A stretch of DNA of 64,000 nucleotides from Sciurus carolinensis (lineage: Eukaryota; Chordata; Mammalia; Rodentia; Sciuridae). The notes under the pieces are model-generated. The model saw nothing but the letters and a program-made list of their open reading frames with translations. It had not been told where the DNA came from and made no database searches. How positions within the stretch are numbered: position 1 is the stretch's first letter; each line of letters begins with the position of its first letter. Where the stretch lies: the NCBI RefSeq assembly GCF_902686445.1, contig NC_062213.1, positions 7,685,241-7,749,240 on the forward strand, given 5' to 3'. Of the stretch, positions 37,306 through 48,879 are shown piece by piece. Position numbers and translations under genes: made by a program.

Positions 37306-38484
37306 CAGCTTACATTACTGTCAAATACTCAACTTGGAAACTATGGGAGTGAGCCTTGGTTCCTCCCTCTTCTGACCATCCTCCACTCCACACAATAGCC
37401 AGCAGTGGCACAGAACAAATAAATTGTCTCGTGTGTTTTACAATCAAAGGAAAATTCAGGTTCAGAAGTTGAAAAAGAAAAGTCATGGAAGGCAGCTGTT
37501 GTTAGTAAGAGATGTAATCTCAGGACCAGTGAGACTGAACCAAAAGAGGCCATACAGAGGAGGAAAACGTACTTAAGACTCCAGTAACATGAAATCCAGA
37601 AAATCAAAAGAATGCTGTGAGTACTATTTGGCTGGAGCATAAAAACAATTTGGGGTAGAGGTGGGGCTGAAAGGGAAAGGGAGAGCAGATGCCACATCCC
37701 ATGAAGTCTTAAGTTGCTTTAAAGGTAACTTTGGATGCTCGGAATTAAAGGGGGCTGAGAAGTCCTTAATCATTTTAAGGAGGTAAACTGCATATTCAGG
37801 TTTGGGTTCTATAAAGATTATTCTAGTATTAGTGAGCACAGACGACATAAACTTGGAAAGCACAGATGAATAAAACACTATACACTGCAAAAGAAGCATG
37901 CCTTTAAGTGCAAATGGAATATTCCCAAAGGCAGACTGTAAGCTAGGCCATCTCACAGGCCGTGATAATTTTAGAAGAGCTAAAATCATTCAAGTGTATT
38001 TCCTGATGATATGGAATAAACTAGAACCCACTGAAGAAAGAAATTCGGGAAATTCACCAATATGAAGAAATTAAAGAACATAATTAAAATAACCATTAAA
38101 TCAAACTAGAAATGATGAGGAAAAATAGAAAACACTCTTAAGATGAATACAAATGAAAGCACAGCATATTAAAATGTACAGGGACATGTAAGGCAGTACT
38201 ATGAAGAAAATCTATAGCCTTAAATGATTATATTAAAAATACAAGATTTCAAATCAATAACCTAAGCTTTCACCTTTATAAATATAAAAGAAACAAACCC
38301 AAAATAAGAAAAATTAGAGCAGAATAAAAGAAAAAAAGAGTAAAATCAACAAACTCAAAAGTTGATTTGTTTAGATAAACCGAATGATAAACCTTTAGCC
38401 ACATTAACCAACAGTAAGAGAAGACACAGGTTACTGAAACAAGGAATGAAAATGGAGCATCGCCTGGCATCAATAACGACACAA

Positions 38485-38660
38485 AAACCAGCCACTGGGG
38501 AGGCTGAGGAAGGAGGATCAAAGTTGAAGGACACCTCAGCAATTCAGAGAGACCCTCAGCAACTTAGGGAGACCCTCTCTCAAAATAAAAAATAAATATG
38601 ACTGTGGCACAGGGTCATGGGGCAGTGCCCCTGGGTTCTGTCCCCAGTGCAAACTAAGTA
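38485..38660 (+). mobile_element. B1-dID SINE inserted in L1, 5'-truncated
   Basis: Starts inside the B1 arm ('ggggaggctgagg'), contains the tandem 'cagcaa(t/c)t' duplication, and ends with a worn ID arm. L1 sequence continues on both sides. Confidence 0.8.
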
Positions 38661-39532
38661 CAACAAAAATGACAAAGGGGCCTCACCTGGATTAAAAGGA
38701 TGACATAGGATCAGAAGGGAATGCTATGAAAACTGTGTGCACACAAACCAGAGGCCTTGGACAGCATGGGTAAGTCCCAAAGGACCAGCACTACAGAAAC
38801 CGGCTGGGGAAGAAAGGACGTGTCCTTACGAAATACATACTTGGCTTGGCCTAATTCCTGCCACCTAGCCTCTCACTCAGAACTTACTGAGCCCCAGAGG
38901 TGTGAGGAACAGCTTTCCTTTTTCCTAATAGGCCTCTCAAGGATGCCGGAGTCTGTGCTAATGAGAGAACTCTAGGAAAATGGGGGCTGAGTGTTGGAAA
39001 GACCAAGGTGGGACTGCAGGGGAGGAGAGAGGATCTGGAGACAGCCCCAACCACCAAGGGCTGATGATTCAATCAGTAATGGCGACCTAATCCAGTCTCC
39101 AAATGCATGAGAAGGGATCAGTATTGCCCTGATAACAGAACCACAGAAAGAGAACATAAGATAATGAGATAAAAATATGCAAAAACTACAAATACATTTA
39201 CCAATACTGATGTGAGGGAAAAGTTTTCAAAAAAGAAGCCAAACCTAGTAAAAGAATTCATATAAAAGAACCAAGTATGATGTATTCCAGAAGTGCAAAG
39301 TTGATTAAACATCTGAAAATCAATTAACACAACATCACAAAATAAAGGACAAAACCACAACATTTCAACAGATAGAGAAAACAGCTGACAGAAAAATCCA
39401 TCAAACTTTAATGATAAAAACGCTCAAGTAGGAAAACCCACAGCTAACATTATATTTTAAGGTAAAAGATGGAAAGTGTCATCTGAAGGTCAGGAATAAG
39501 ACCACGCTGACTTCTCTTACCATTTTACTTGA

Positions 39533-39579
39533 GGCCAGGACATTTATGTTATATTATAATGTTGGCCAGGACATTTATG
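39533..39579. repeat. Short tandem duplication in L1
   Basis: GGCCAGGACATTTATG at 39533..39548 recurs exactly at 39564..39579. Confidence 0.85.
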
Positions 39580-39675
39580 CTATTATTAAAAGAAGAAGCA
39601 TCCAGACTGGAAAGGAGGAACTAAATAAAACTCTGTTCAGAGATGGCTTACATCTTTATACAGAAAATCATAAAG

Positions 39676-39680
<5 letters not shown>

Positions 39681-39706
<26 letters not shown>
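39681..39706. repeat. (CA)13 microsatellite
   Basis: Thirteen uninterrupted CA units inside the L1 relic; likely length-polymorphic. Confidence 0.95.
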
Positions 39707-40984
39707 ATTAATAGAGTTAATAAATGAGTTTTAACAAAGTTACAGAATACAAGAGAGAGATATGAAAATCATTTCCATGTCTTTAGAGAGCAATAATGAA
39801 AGACTAGAAATTAGGAAAACAATTCCATTTACACTATATCAAAAACAACAACATACTTGGGAATAAATGAACAAAAGAAGTATACAGTGAAAACTACAAA
39901 ACACTTTGACATAAATGGAATGATAGCCAATGCTCGTGGATAGACTCAGTGTTGTTACGATGACCATACTTTCTAAACTGATCTTTCCATTGAAAAAAAT
40001 AATCCCAGCTGACTTCTTAAAAAAATGAAAAAGTTGAGGCTAAAACCAGGAGTACAGGAATAGCTAGAACAATCTTTAAAAGAAAAAACAAACTCGAGGA
40101 ATGATGTATTCCCATTTCAAGACTCACTACAAAGCTACAAGCAGTACAACTGTGTGGTAACGGCACTGACATCAGGGTCAACGGAACAGAACTGCAAGCT
40201 CATACATAAGCCACAGGGAACTGATCTCCAAGTACTCTCTTTTACAAGTGGTACTGAAGCAACTTACACCCATATTTTTTTAAAAGTGGGACCCTTCATT
40301 CAATATCATATGTAAAAATTAGATCAAAGTGGATCAGAAACCTAAAGGTGAGGACTAAAATTATAAAACTGTTAGATGCAAACACAAGAAGTAAATTTTC
40401 GGAGTAGACAGCAAAGATGTAGTAAGAAGCTGAGAGCAACAAGGAGATGATTATATAATAAAGCCAAAGAAAGTGAGTATTGCATTTACATTCCCTTACT
40501 CATCCATGTCTGCGGGATTTACTAACAATAAAGCCACCACTGACATCAGAAACTGTAGTTCTGGTGAAGGGCAGAGTTTGAGTCCATTTCAGTAGAATAA
40601 CAGGTGAACGCGAGTACGTCACAGACAATGTACAAAGAAGCATATTTGTGCATGAACAGAAGGTTCAGAGGAGTTCCTGAATTATTTATAATATAGAATT
40701 AAAATGTGAAAGACATTTAGCAAATCTATAACAAAAGGTACACTGTCTGTTTCTTACTATTCAAAAGTTCAATGGAAAAAAAAAAACTTATAGAAGGCAT
40801 TATGAAATAAGAAAAACTCATATGAATACCAATCAAAAACGAGGCTGAAGTCTAACACTTGCAAAAGCAAATGATGACTAAAAATTCAAGTTATTGTGAT
40901 TTGCCAAAAAACTTAGGGATTAGGAAGTCTATATTTTACTGTAAATATAGAGTCTTCCCCTAACCTCAGGAGTTCTCCAAACCT

Positions 40985-41110
40985 TTCTATCGCAATTTCA
41001 ATTTCTCCATCAGAAGCCTACTAATAGGTTCCTAATGATACTAAAATTCACAAAGATTAAATCATTTGTAAACCACATAAATAAAATGCACTAGATAAAT
41101 GCTAAATATT
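40985..41110 (+). mobile_element. MIR SINE fragment
   Basis: The 'caatttctccatcagaagcc' to 'aaatgcactagataaatgct' order fits the MIR 3' half. Confidence 0.45.
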
Positions 41111-41359
41111 TGTCCAGTTGAAATCTGTTGAGAAAAGTGACAGTCATATGCAGCTAAACACAGATGGGGGAAATGTGGCTGAGGCCCTGTCCCAAAGCAC
41201 ATTAAAAAATTTAAAATTAGAAATGAAAGCACTGCTTTTAAGTAAAGGTCAGGTCACTATAATGGTGTCATGAACCTCCAATTAAAGTTCATTTTAAATA
41301 TCGTCTTTGCAAAATTATATTAAAACAGAGAAATGCTGCAATAGAAAAAAAAGGAATTT

Positions 41360-41470
41360 GAAGTAGCCTGAATTCAACCAACTGAACTTAACCAGCTATA
41401 TGGTTTTAGACAATTATTTAAGATTTTAGGTGACAGTTTCTTCTAATATCAGAGAAGTGCTACTGACATA
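41360..41470 (+). mobile_element. MIR SINE fragment
   Basis: 'accagctatatggttttaga' then 'agtttcttctaatatcagag' is MIR-like. Confidence 0.35.
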
Positions 41471-42067
41471 ATCATTGTTGGTACAATTTTCTTGGTCTTA
41501 GAAATAAGGCTTTTAAATCAATAGAAACCAAATCATGCATGATGGCTTACAGACTAATTTCCCCATTGAAAACAAAACTATTATGACATCGACATTTTCA
41601 TCAACTGTGGAGAGCAAAGATGCAACAATTCTAATTAAATACATACATGTAGTATTTTCCTACTGAGTTTAGAATCTATTTAACTGTATGTTAGTGTGGA
41701 GAATGCAAAAAAGTTTTTAAATGAGGTCATCAAAAGTAACTTATTGAAAATCAATGGGTTCTCTGCTAGAACTTTATACTTCAGATATATTTTCCAAAAT
41801 ATGCCAATATTTAAGGTTAATGTAGTGGTCACTGTTTACATTGTAATATATATTAAAAAAAACCACAATGTTCATAAATTAGAGGTGTGGCTAAATAAAT
41901 TCTGGAATGGGCATATGATATTATGCAAATATTAAAAAGAATTAAATAAAATTTTATATATGTACATAAGGACAAAAGTTAAACACCACATGTCTTAAAA
42001 AATATGGGAAAAGACTGAACATGGTATTTTTGGAAAAGTGGGGACAGCCTCCCTATGAAGACCAGTA

Positions 42068-42135
42068 ATAGTCAGGCATGGTGGAGCATGCCTGGAATCC
42101 CATTGGCTCTGGAGGTCTAGGCAGGAGGATGGAGA
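42068..42135 (+). mobile_element. B1 SINE fragment
   Basis: Only the first ~65 nt of a B1 arm ('gcatggtggagcatgcctgg'). Confidence 0.65.
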
Positions 42136-43689
42136 AAATACATCAGAATTCAAATTTGCTATAATATGTTGTGTAAAATCCAGTTTTCATCAGAAAAATG
42201 AGGGACATGGGAAATGTGACTCATCCCGTGAGGCCACTAAAAAGAAACCATCTTGGAAAGGTCCAGATATTGGATTTGCAAAAGAGGAGAAAGCAAAGTG
42301 CAATAATTCAATTTCAAACTCAGCAGAAGAGCTCAATGGCAGATTTGAGGGGGTGGGACACCAGTGATCTTGAAGATAGTCGATCAGAATGATCCTGTCT
42401 AAGAACATAGAGAAAACAGGGTGAAGAGAAGTGAGCCTGCGACTTAGGAGACAGCAGCAGGGGTGCCGATAGTACATCACGGGAAGCCAGGGTGGAAGGG
42501 TGGGAAAGACAGAAAATTTTAAAGAAATAATGGCTAAAAGACTCCTACACTTAAAGAAAGTCATAAATCAATAAATCCACAAACCTAGCCAAAAAGTAGG
42601 ATAAACTTATACATCAAAATCCAGTTGCCCAAAACCAAAACCAGAAAATCTTGACAGTGACAAAAGATAACAAGCGATCATGTACAGAAACACAATGAAG
42701 TGGTTAGTGACTCTCCTCCAAAGTCATGGAGCCAGAAGGCAGCAGAGGGCACTTTACAAGTGCTGAGGACTGTCAACCTAGAACTGCACAGCCTACTGTT
42801 AGGTGGAATACAGTCGTTCTCAGAAAAACAGACCAAACAATTTTGTCAGCAGCTCTAGTTTACAAGAAATATAAAAGGAAGTCTTTCAGCTTTCAAAAGA
42901 AATAGTACTATTTTAACACCATGAATTGCAAAGGTATGGATTAATGTAAAAATGAAAAAAATAAAATAAAATAAACCTACTATAAACCATTCTTTTCTCA
43001 TGATTATAGATGCAAAAGTCCTTAACAAACTATTGGCAAATTATATCCAGCAACAAATAAGGAGTATTATATAACATGACGAAGTGAAATGCAAGTTTGG
43101 ATTCACATATAAAAATCAACTAATGTAATACACAATTAGTGGTAGAAATGAAGAAGGAAAAAATACATGATCATCTTAATGGGAGGAGAAAGCATCTGGC
43201 AAAATTCAACACTCCCATTTATAACATTTATTCATGATTAAAAACTCAAAACTAGGAATAAAAAATGTTCTTTAACAGGATAAAGAGCAGCAATAAAAAT
43301 CTAGCAGTTAATGCTAAAAGACTGAATGCTACCCTTTTGATTTCAGCAATATCATCTCGTGGAAAGTTCCAGTCAGTGCAAAGATGGAAGGTTCCAGTTA
43401 GGATAATGGGAAGGAAAGGGAAATACCAAAGGCATGCAGCCTGTATATGCCTGTAGAGAAGTAAAACTGTCTTCATTATCAGAGGACATGATTCTGTATG
43501 TCAAAGAATACTAATAATTATGCTAATCAGGATTCCACTTAATCATGCTAATAACTGTATTACAAAACAATGCATTCGAACTAATAAACATTTGGCAAGG
43601 TCACAAGATAGAAGATCAATATGTAAAAATCAACTGCATTTGTACATACACATGGCCATCTGAAAATCAAATCTAAGAACAATTCTACT

Positions 43690-43912
43690 GGCAGACATGG
43701 TGGCATATGCCTGTAATCCCAGCGATGTGGCAGGTTGTGAGGCGGGAGGATCACAAGTTATCAAGGCCAGTCTCAGCAACTTAGGGAGGCCCTATACAAC
43801 TAAGTGAGACTTTGTCTGAAAATAAAAAATAAAGGGCTGATGATGTGGCTCAGTGGTTAAGCGACCCTGAGTTCAATCCCTGGTAGCAAAAAAAAAAAGA
43901 GGAGGAGGAAGA
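43690..43912 (+). mobile_element. B1-dID SINE nested in L1 with target-site duplication
   Basis: A full dimer with the internal duplication and poly-A tail. AATTCTACT at 43681..43689 recurs at 43914..43922, and the L1 reading resumes right after, so the SINE landed in an existing L1. Confidence 0.93.
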
Positions 43913-44027
43913 GAATTCTACTCATAGTAACATCATAAAACATAAAATATTCAGAAATAAATTTTAGAAAATAAATGCAAGACTGGTACCCTGAAAATCA
44001 AAGCATTGCTGAGAAATTAAATGTTTG

Positions 44028-44479
44028 TAATATGGTTTGGGTTTGGAATGTTGTCAAAAGTTTCATGTGTTGAAGGTTTGGTCCCCAATGCAGCAGTGTT
44101 CAGAGGCGGACTCTTGGGACCTGGCTAGACCCTGAAGGTTCTGAACTCATCGGGAGATTAATCTATCGAGGGCTTCTTAGCTGATGGCATTATTGGGAGG
44201 TGGCAGAAACTGAAGGTGGGCCTACTTGGAGGAAACAGGGTCCAGGAGTGTGCCCCTGGAAGATGTTTCCCATCCCTACTGCTCTTTGCTTCCTGGACAC
44301 AGAGGTGAGCAGCCAGCCTCTGCCCCCACCCTTTCAGGAGGATGTTCTGCCTGGCCTTGGGCACAAAGCACTGGAGGCAGACAAACAAGGACTGCAACAC
44401 TGAGCCAAAACAAGTCTTGTCTCCTCTAAGTTGTTTTCTCAGGTACTTGTCCCAACAAGGAAAAGCTGATTAACACAAT
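44028..44479 (+). mobile_element. MaLR-type solo LTR inserted in L1
   Basis: Begins 'atatggtttgggtttggaat' and ends 'aaaagctgattaacaca', with 'tcatgtgttgaaggtttggt' and 'attgggaggtggcagaaact' between. L1 ORF2 sequence lies on both sides, so the LTR is younger than the L1. Confidence 0.65.
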
Positions 44480-44754
44480 CTTTAAAAAAAAGTAGAGAAA
44501 CGTTTCATATTCATGGATTTGAAGACTTGAAGATAACTTGATCTACATATTGAACACAGCATCTATTAAAATCACAGCACCCCTTTAAGTAGAAATTGAC
44601 AAGCTGATCCTAAAATATATATGGAAATGCAAAGGAACCAGAACAGACGAAACAAATTTGAAACAGAAAAAAAAAAAAAGATGGAAAACATATACAAACT
44701 GGATTCCAGAAATAACAGAAGTATAAAGTAACTGAACACAAGCTACTATCAAGT

Positions 44755-44949
44755 CCAGCATGGTGGTGCACTCCTGTAATCCCAGTGACGCAGGATGATG
44801 AAGAGGACCGTAAATTTGAGGGCAGCCTGGGCAACCTAGTGAGACCCTGTCTCAAAATAAAAGACAAAAGAAAGGGCTAGGAATGTAACTCGGAAGTAGA
44901 GCACCTCTAGGTTCAATCCCGAGGACTGCAAAAAAAAAAAAAAAAAAAG
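44755..44949 (+). mobile_element. B1-dID SINE with poly-A tail
   Basis: Both arms are present with an 18-nt A run at the end. It marks the right limit of the recognisable L1 block. Confidence 0.88.
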
Positions 44950-45310
44950 GAATGCTGCTGTGATAAGGATGGGAATATAAATCCATGGTTCTATGCCCAT
45001 GGAAGGTACCAATGGGCCTGGGGACAGCAAGGCCCTTAGGAGGTGGTTTCAGAGTCATATCAAAGCTCACAACGTGGAGCGCTTAAACTGAACTCGTGAC
45101 TGTGCTCTTCAAACTCTCCAGCCATAGAAACTTAGCAGTGTTATTCTCACACACCACAGCTCACATATAAAGAAGAGATGGTGCCAAGCAATTCACAAGG
45201 GCCTGTGACACCTACTTTACATGACCCATATGAAGTTTTCTAACAGATGAATACCTATGCAAATAACAATCACTAGCAAGAATTAACAAGGACTATAATA
45301 AAGAAACAAC

Positions 45311-45328
45311 TTTAAAGTACCAGTTAAC
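45311..45328 (-). promoter_or_regulatory. Paired TTAA-like motif downstream of exon 4 donor
   Basis: About 22 nt into intron 4 (minus strand) there is GTTAAC, and six nt later TTTAAA. STAR proteins of the Sam68/T-STAR group bind paired U(U/A)AA motifs because they dimerise. The pair sits beside a weak donor, so feedback control of exon 4 is conceivable. This is inference from motif and position; such short AT motifs also occur by chance. Confidence 0.25.
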
Positions 45329-45350
45329 TATCAATCAAAGTTGTACTAAC

Positions 45351-45497
45351 GGGGATGAGGAACTTTTTGATCTCTTCCAAGGCATGGCCCATCCGGGCAT
45401 AGGCTTCTGCTGGTGGGGCAAAGACTTCAATGAGAACATGGAGGTCATCATTGAGGTGAAAGTACTTAGCTTCTCCACTCTTCCTCAACTCTTCTTC
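45351..45497 (-). CDS. KHDRBS3: KHDRBS3 exon 4: second half of KH domain
   Basis: This 147-nt exon (49 codons, phase 0 at both ends) runs from [15 protein letters not shown] through [30 protein letters not shown], about residues 109-157. It supplies the later beta strands and the long C-terminal helix of the KH fold, leading into QUA2. The acceptor is pyrimidine-rich (TTTCTTTCTTCAG), with a possible branch site CCTGAC just upstream. The donor is weak by eye: exon end CCC followed by GTTAGT, without the usual AG|GTRAGT. A TTAA-like motif pair lies just inside the intron. The protein appears identical to human, as recalled. Skipping exon 3, exon 4 or both would keep the frame. Confidence 0.95.
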
Positions 45498-45639
45498 CTG
45501 AAGAAAGAAATGTCAGGTTTAAAAATGTGTCATTATAAGAAAAGAAGAGCAAAGCGGAAGCTCCCCAAAGCTTACTTGCACGTGGCTGTCACAGAGAATT
45601 CACTTGACAGCAAATAATGACCCTGAGATACAAGTTTTA

Positions 45640-46032
45640 CACTGCAGGCCTGGATCCTGCCATTCCAGGCTTCCCGGTGGCTGATGCTGGCCCTCCGGGG
45701 GCAGGAGTGCCCTCTGCTCTCTGTGCCTGCTCTGGCTCTGGCCTTCTGTCTCCTTGCCCACCCCCTCCACTGCTGCACAGGCGTGCTCTGTGTTCCTCAG
45801 CCAGGCTGAGCTCCCAGGTCCCTTCCACACTGGTTGTGTGTGCCGCTGGTGTTGATCCAAAGCACTACCCCAGCGTCCCAAACACCTTCACGACCCTTCA
45901 CTCTTTTCTCTCTCCCCTCCCTGGAGGGTGATCACTGTGAGGCAGAAACTGACTGACTGGTGATGACTTTCCCATGTCCAGAAAAGTGTGTGTATCAGGA
46001 GGTGCTCCACAAACAGCTGCTGAGTGAATGAC
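45640..46032 (+). mobile_element. L2 LINE 3' part
   Basis: A C/T-rich body ending 'ggaggtgctccacaaacagctgctgagtgaatga'-like, typical of L2. It lies about 140 nt upstream of exon 4. Confidence 0.55.
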
Positions 46033-46569
46033 TAACATCGTTCATTCATGCTGCCTTCACGTGCACGTTCATCTACATGCCAGGCATGATGGGAAGAAAA
46101 TAGTGAGATGTATGAAATGCGATTTTATACAATTATGACGAGGTCTGAAACTTTTAGAATTTCACACAATTATGACAAGGTCTTCTTAAATTTTTGTTTA
46201 CTTAATAAAATTCAAGGAATATTAAGGGCGCAAAAATGGCTAGTTAAGGGTCTACTGATTTGGTTCTACTACCCAGCTTTTCCTAACTATTACAGTTCCT
46301 GATTTTAGAATTACACTTCCTGATTTCCAGGATCCCATTAGTCTTTGTTTTAGTGTATCTTCCTTTTCAAAGTCTATCCCATAAGAGAATCCCAGGAATT
46401 CTTGCAATGGCTCCTTTTAACTCCAACAGTGGCCCAGAGGCCAACAATGTGAATGCAAGAGGAACATGATTTTGTTCCTTGATTCTGACTTTTAAGGTTG
46501 TAACTTTTGTCTTAACTAATTCAAATTATTATGAAGAAAAGAAAGATTAACAATTTGAGTATGAAAAGG

Positions 46570-46800
46570 ACATGGGATTTAATCGGATGCTCCTGAATCT
46601 TTGCTATCTCAGTTACCAGCTGTGTGAGGTTAGACAGATTATATGTAATCCAATAGCTAATTCACAAAATCAGTCTGGTGGTGATACTTGTGCATTAATG
46701 CAGGGCCACCGAGGATGCAAGTGCCTGAAAAAGAAGATAGTGTACATACTATCTAATACACTGCACAATGTACAGTGGGCACTCAATAAATGCTTGTTTT
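46570..46800 (+). mobile_element. MIR SINE
   Basis: 'ttaccagctgtgtgaggtta' and the end 'gggcactcaataaatgcttg' are MIR landmarks. Confidence 0.65.
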
Positions 46801-47299
46801 CTTCACATTTATGGAAAGTGAATTAAAAGTTGAAAGGAAAAAAGAAAAAAATATGAGAGAATAAATATAAGGTACCATAATATTCTAAACACCTCCTTAG
46901 AAATTTTGTCTTCAGTGTCATGAAAAGTATATTCTTTTGTGTCAACTGTTGGTTGTTTTGATCAAACAATCCAAACATTTGATTAGAAACTCCTTGTTTC
47001 ATAGCTGAAAGTTTAAACTTGGATTCTGTCCACTGCAGTTCATCTCTCATAGCACAAATTTCTAAAAAAAAAAAACTTTGCTATCAACTAGGAAAATTAT
47101 CTTTGTTCCTTGATCCTGATTATCTTTTCCTAATATGGTAGCAAAATGATGATTTTAACTTGAGGTTATACTTGTTGGTTCATATATTCTCATTTCTATC
47201 ACACATTCAAGCTGGAACAAGGAGGATATCTTACAACTGTAGCCACTATGCCATCCCACAGTGAAGGTTCCCAGGTATGCAGTGGGCGAGAAGCATCGT

Positions 47300-47510
47300 G
47301 TTGTTTGGGGAAGAACACAGACTCTGAAGATCTGCATTGAAAGACCCAATACAACCCTCACTATGTGACTTTGGTCAGTTACTTTATCCGCTTCTGGAGG
47401 GGGTCATTTTTAATGTGGGTAAACATAGTATAGTATCTATCTCATAAGCTTGTTAAAATAAGGAGCAAATGCAAAAGAAACTGAGAATCCTGCCTAGCAC
47501 CTCAGCACCC
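47300..47510 (+). mobile_element. MIR SINE
   Basis: 'ctatgtgactttggtcagtt', 'tatctatctcataagcttgt' and 'ctgcctagcacctcagcacc' fit the whole MIR order. Confidence 0.65.
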
Positions 47511-48089
47511 TAATGCAGGTGATGTGGGCAGAACATCTAGCATGATACACAGACAGTATCCTCAACAGACCACAGCGCTACTATGCGCCTTAGGCTGCAG
47601 TCAGCTGCTGTGTATCAGTTGAGAGTCATGCAATTTTATCAATGTAGCAAACAAAGAGGAAAATGAATTAAGTTCTGTTTAGACTTTTTAAAATAGTGAA
47701 CACTCTCAAAATTTAAAGAGAGTAGATACTTTTAGAATGAGGGTTTGATATTTATGTGAATCTCATTAGAAATAGGCATTATTAACTGAAAATTTCTGCA
47801 GACTACAATTAAACCAGTGAAAAGGACAAACTGATATCAATATTAAAGTGTCCAAGCAGTGAGCATCTCATTATAACATAGCAGATGGGATACAGGTAGT
47901 ATCCATTTAAGTAGCACACCTGTTACTTAAGTTAACACCTGTGGTCTTATTCAGTGAAATGCGTTCAAAGGTTTAAATAACGTGCAACTGTAGAGTGTGA
48001 CAGGTGAGAGGAAAAGCTGCTGGGATGAGTGAAGTGGGATGTTTCTTACTGAATTCAGAGTTTAAAGAAGGAAATGAGAGACTTGGCTT

Positions 48090-48430
48090 GCTACGATTTG
48101 GATCTTGAGTGTCCCCAAAAGCCTGTGCATTAATGGCTTCATCTCCAGGGAGACACTACTGAGAAGCGGTGGAACCTCCAGAAGATGGGGCCTGGGGGGA
48201 CATCTTCAGGTGACTGGGGTGCCTCCTTGAAGGACAGAACAGAATCCAGTCACTTCTACTCTTTGGTTTCCTGGTCACGAGGTGACTGATTCTGCTCTGC
48301 TACCACCTCCACCCATGATGTGTTGTCTGGGCGCAGGCCCCAAACAAACAGGCCAATTAATCATGGGTCAATACCTCCAAAACTATGAGTCAAACCTTTT
48401 CTCTTTCTACATTGATGATTTTAAGTATTC
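48090..48430 (+). mobile_element. MaLR-type LTR
   Basis: Related to the copy at 44028: 'gatcttgagtgtccccaaaa', 'agcggtggaacctccagaag', 'accaaaactatgag'-like end. Its 3' limit is unclear; a retroviral relic follows at 48880. Confidence 0.55.
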
Positions 48431-48879
48431 TCCATCATCGAATGGAAAGCTGACGAGTACAGAGCTTCAAGTTGTCAGCCCAAGATCAGAAGATCCCTAG
48501 AAGGTTTCTGTACTCACAGCTGAAGGCTGATGGGGCCATCAATGCAGAGCTCAATCTTGTGTGCTGCTGAAAGATGACACAGGGGCCAGTCCCTTCTCTT
48601 ATTGTGAGAAGAAACGGTGAAAATCTGATAATTGGATTGGCAACATTTAGGAGAATTCAAACAATTCTGGTTATCCAAATGCTAAGACCCCACTGAACCT
48701 TCCACACCAGCAGAAGTCTACCTGGGAGGCTTTTCCTACACTGCAGAGAGAGTCCCTGAAGGGAGATGGCCACTCCCATGCCTTGTTTCCACTCCTCACT
48801 ACCTCTTGGCCTACCATAAGTTCCGACCATACTCCTGTTCCATGGTTCCAAAGAATAACTGAGTTAAATCCAGAAGAGG

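Larger units (their letters stand above)
37985..40480 (+). mobile_element. L1 ORF2 relic, ~2.3 kb without the SINE
   Basis: Reads through the ORF2 region between endonuclease and reverse transcriptase, the RT region ('aaccacaacatttcaacaga', 'cccacagctaacattatatt') and the later ORF2 part ('aaagtggatcagaaacctaa'). Contains a B1-dID, a (CA)n tract and an unassigned 38770..39120 segment. Not coding. Confidence 0.8.
42480..44760 (+). mobile_element. L1 relic interrupted by a SINE and an LTR
   Basis: L1 reading runs from 'gaaagtcataaatcaataaa' through RT landmarks ('gcatctggcaaaattcaaca', 'gatcaatatgtaaaaatcaa') to 'ggaaccagaacagacgaaac'. A B1-dID (43690) and a MaLR-like LTR (44028) split it, and the L1 frame order resumes after each. 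Not coding. Confidence 0.8.
36723..45350 (-). other. KHDRBS3 intron 4
   Basis: An 8.6-kb intron made largely of two L1 blocks (about 38.0-40.5 and 42.5-44.8 kb, both plus-strand) with SINEs and one LTR inserted in them. Nothing was recognised in 36730-37980 apart from a short tandem duplication, or in 40490-40980, 41480-42060 and 44960-45300. Confidence 0.85.
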
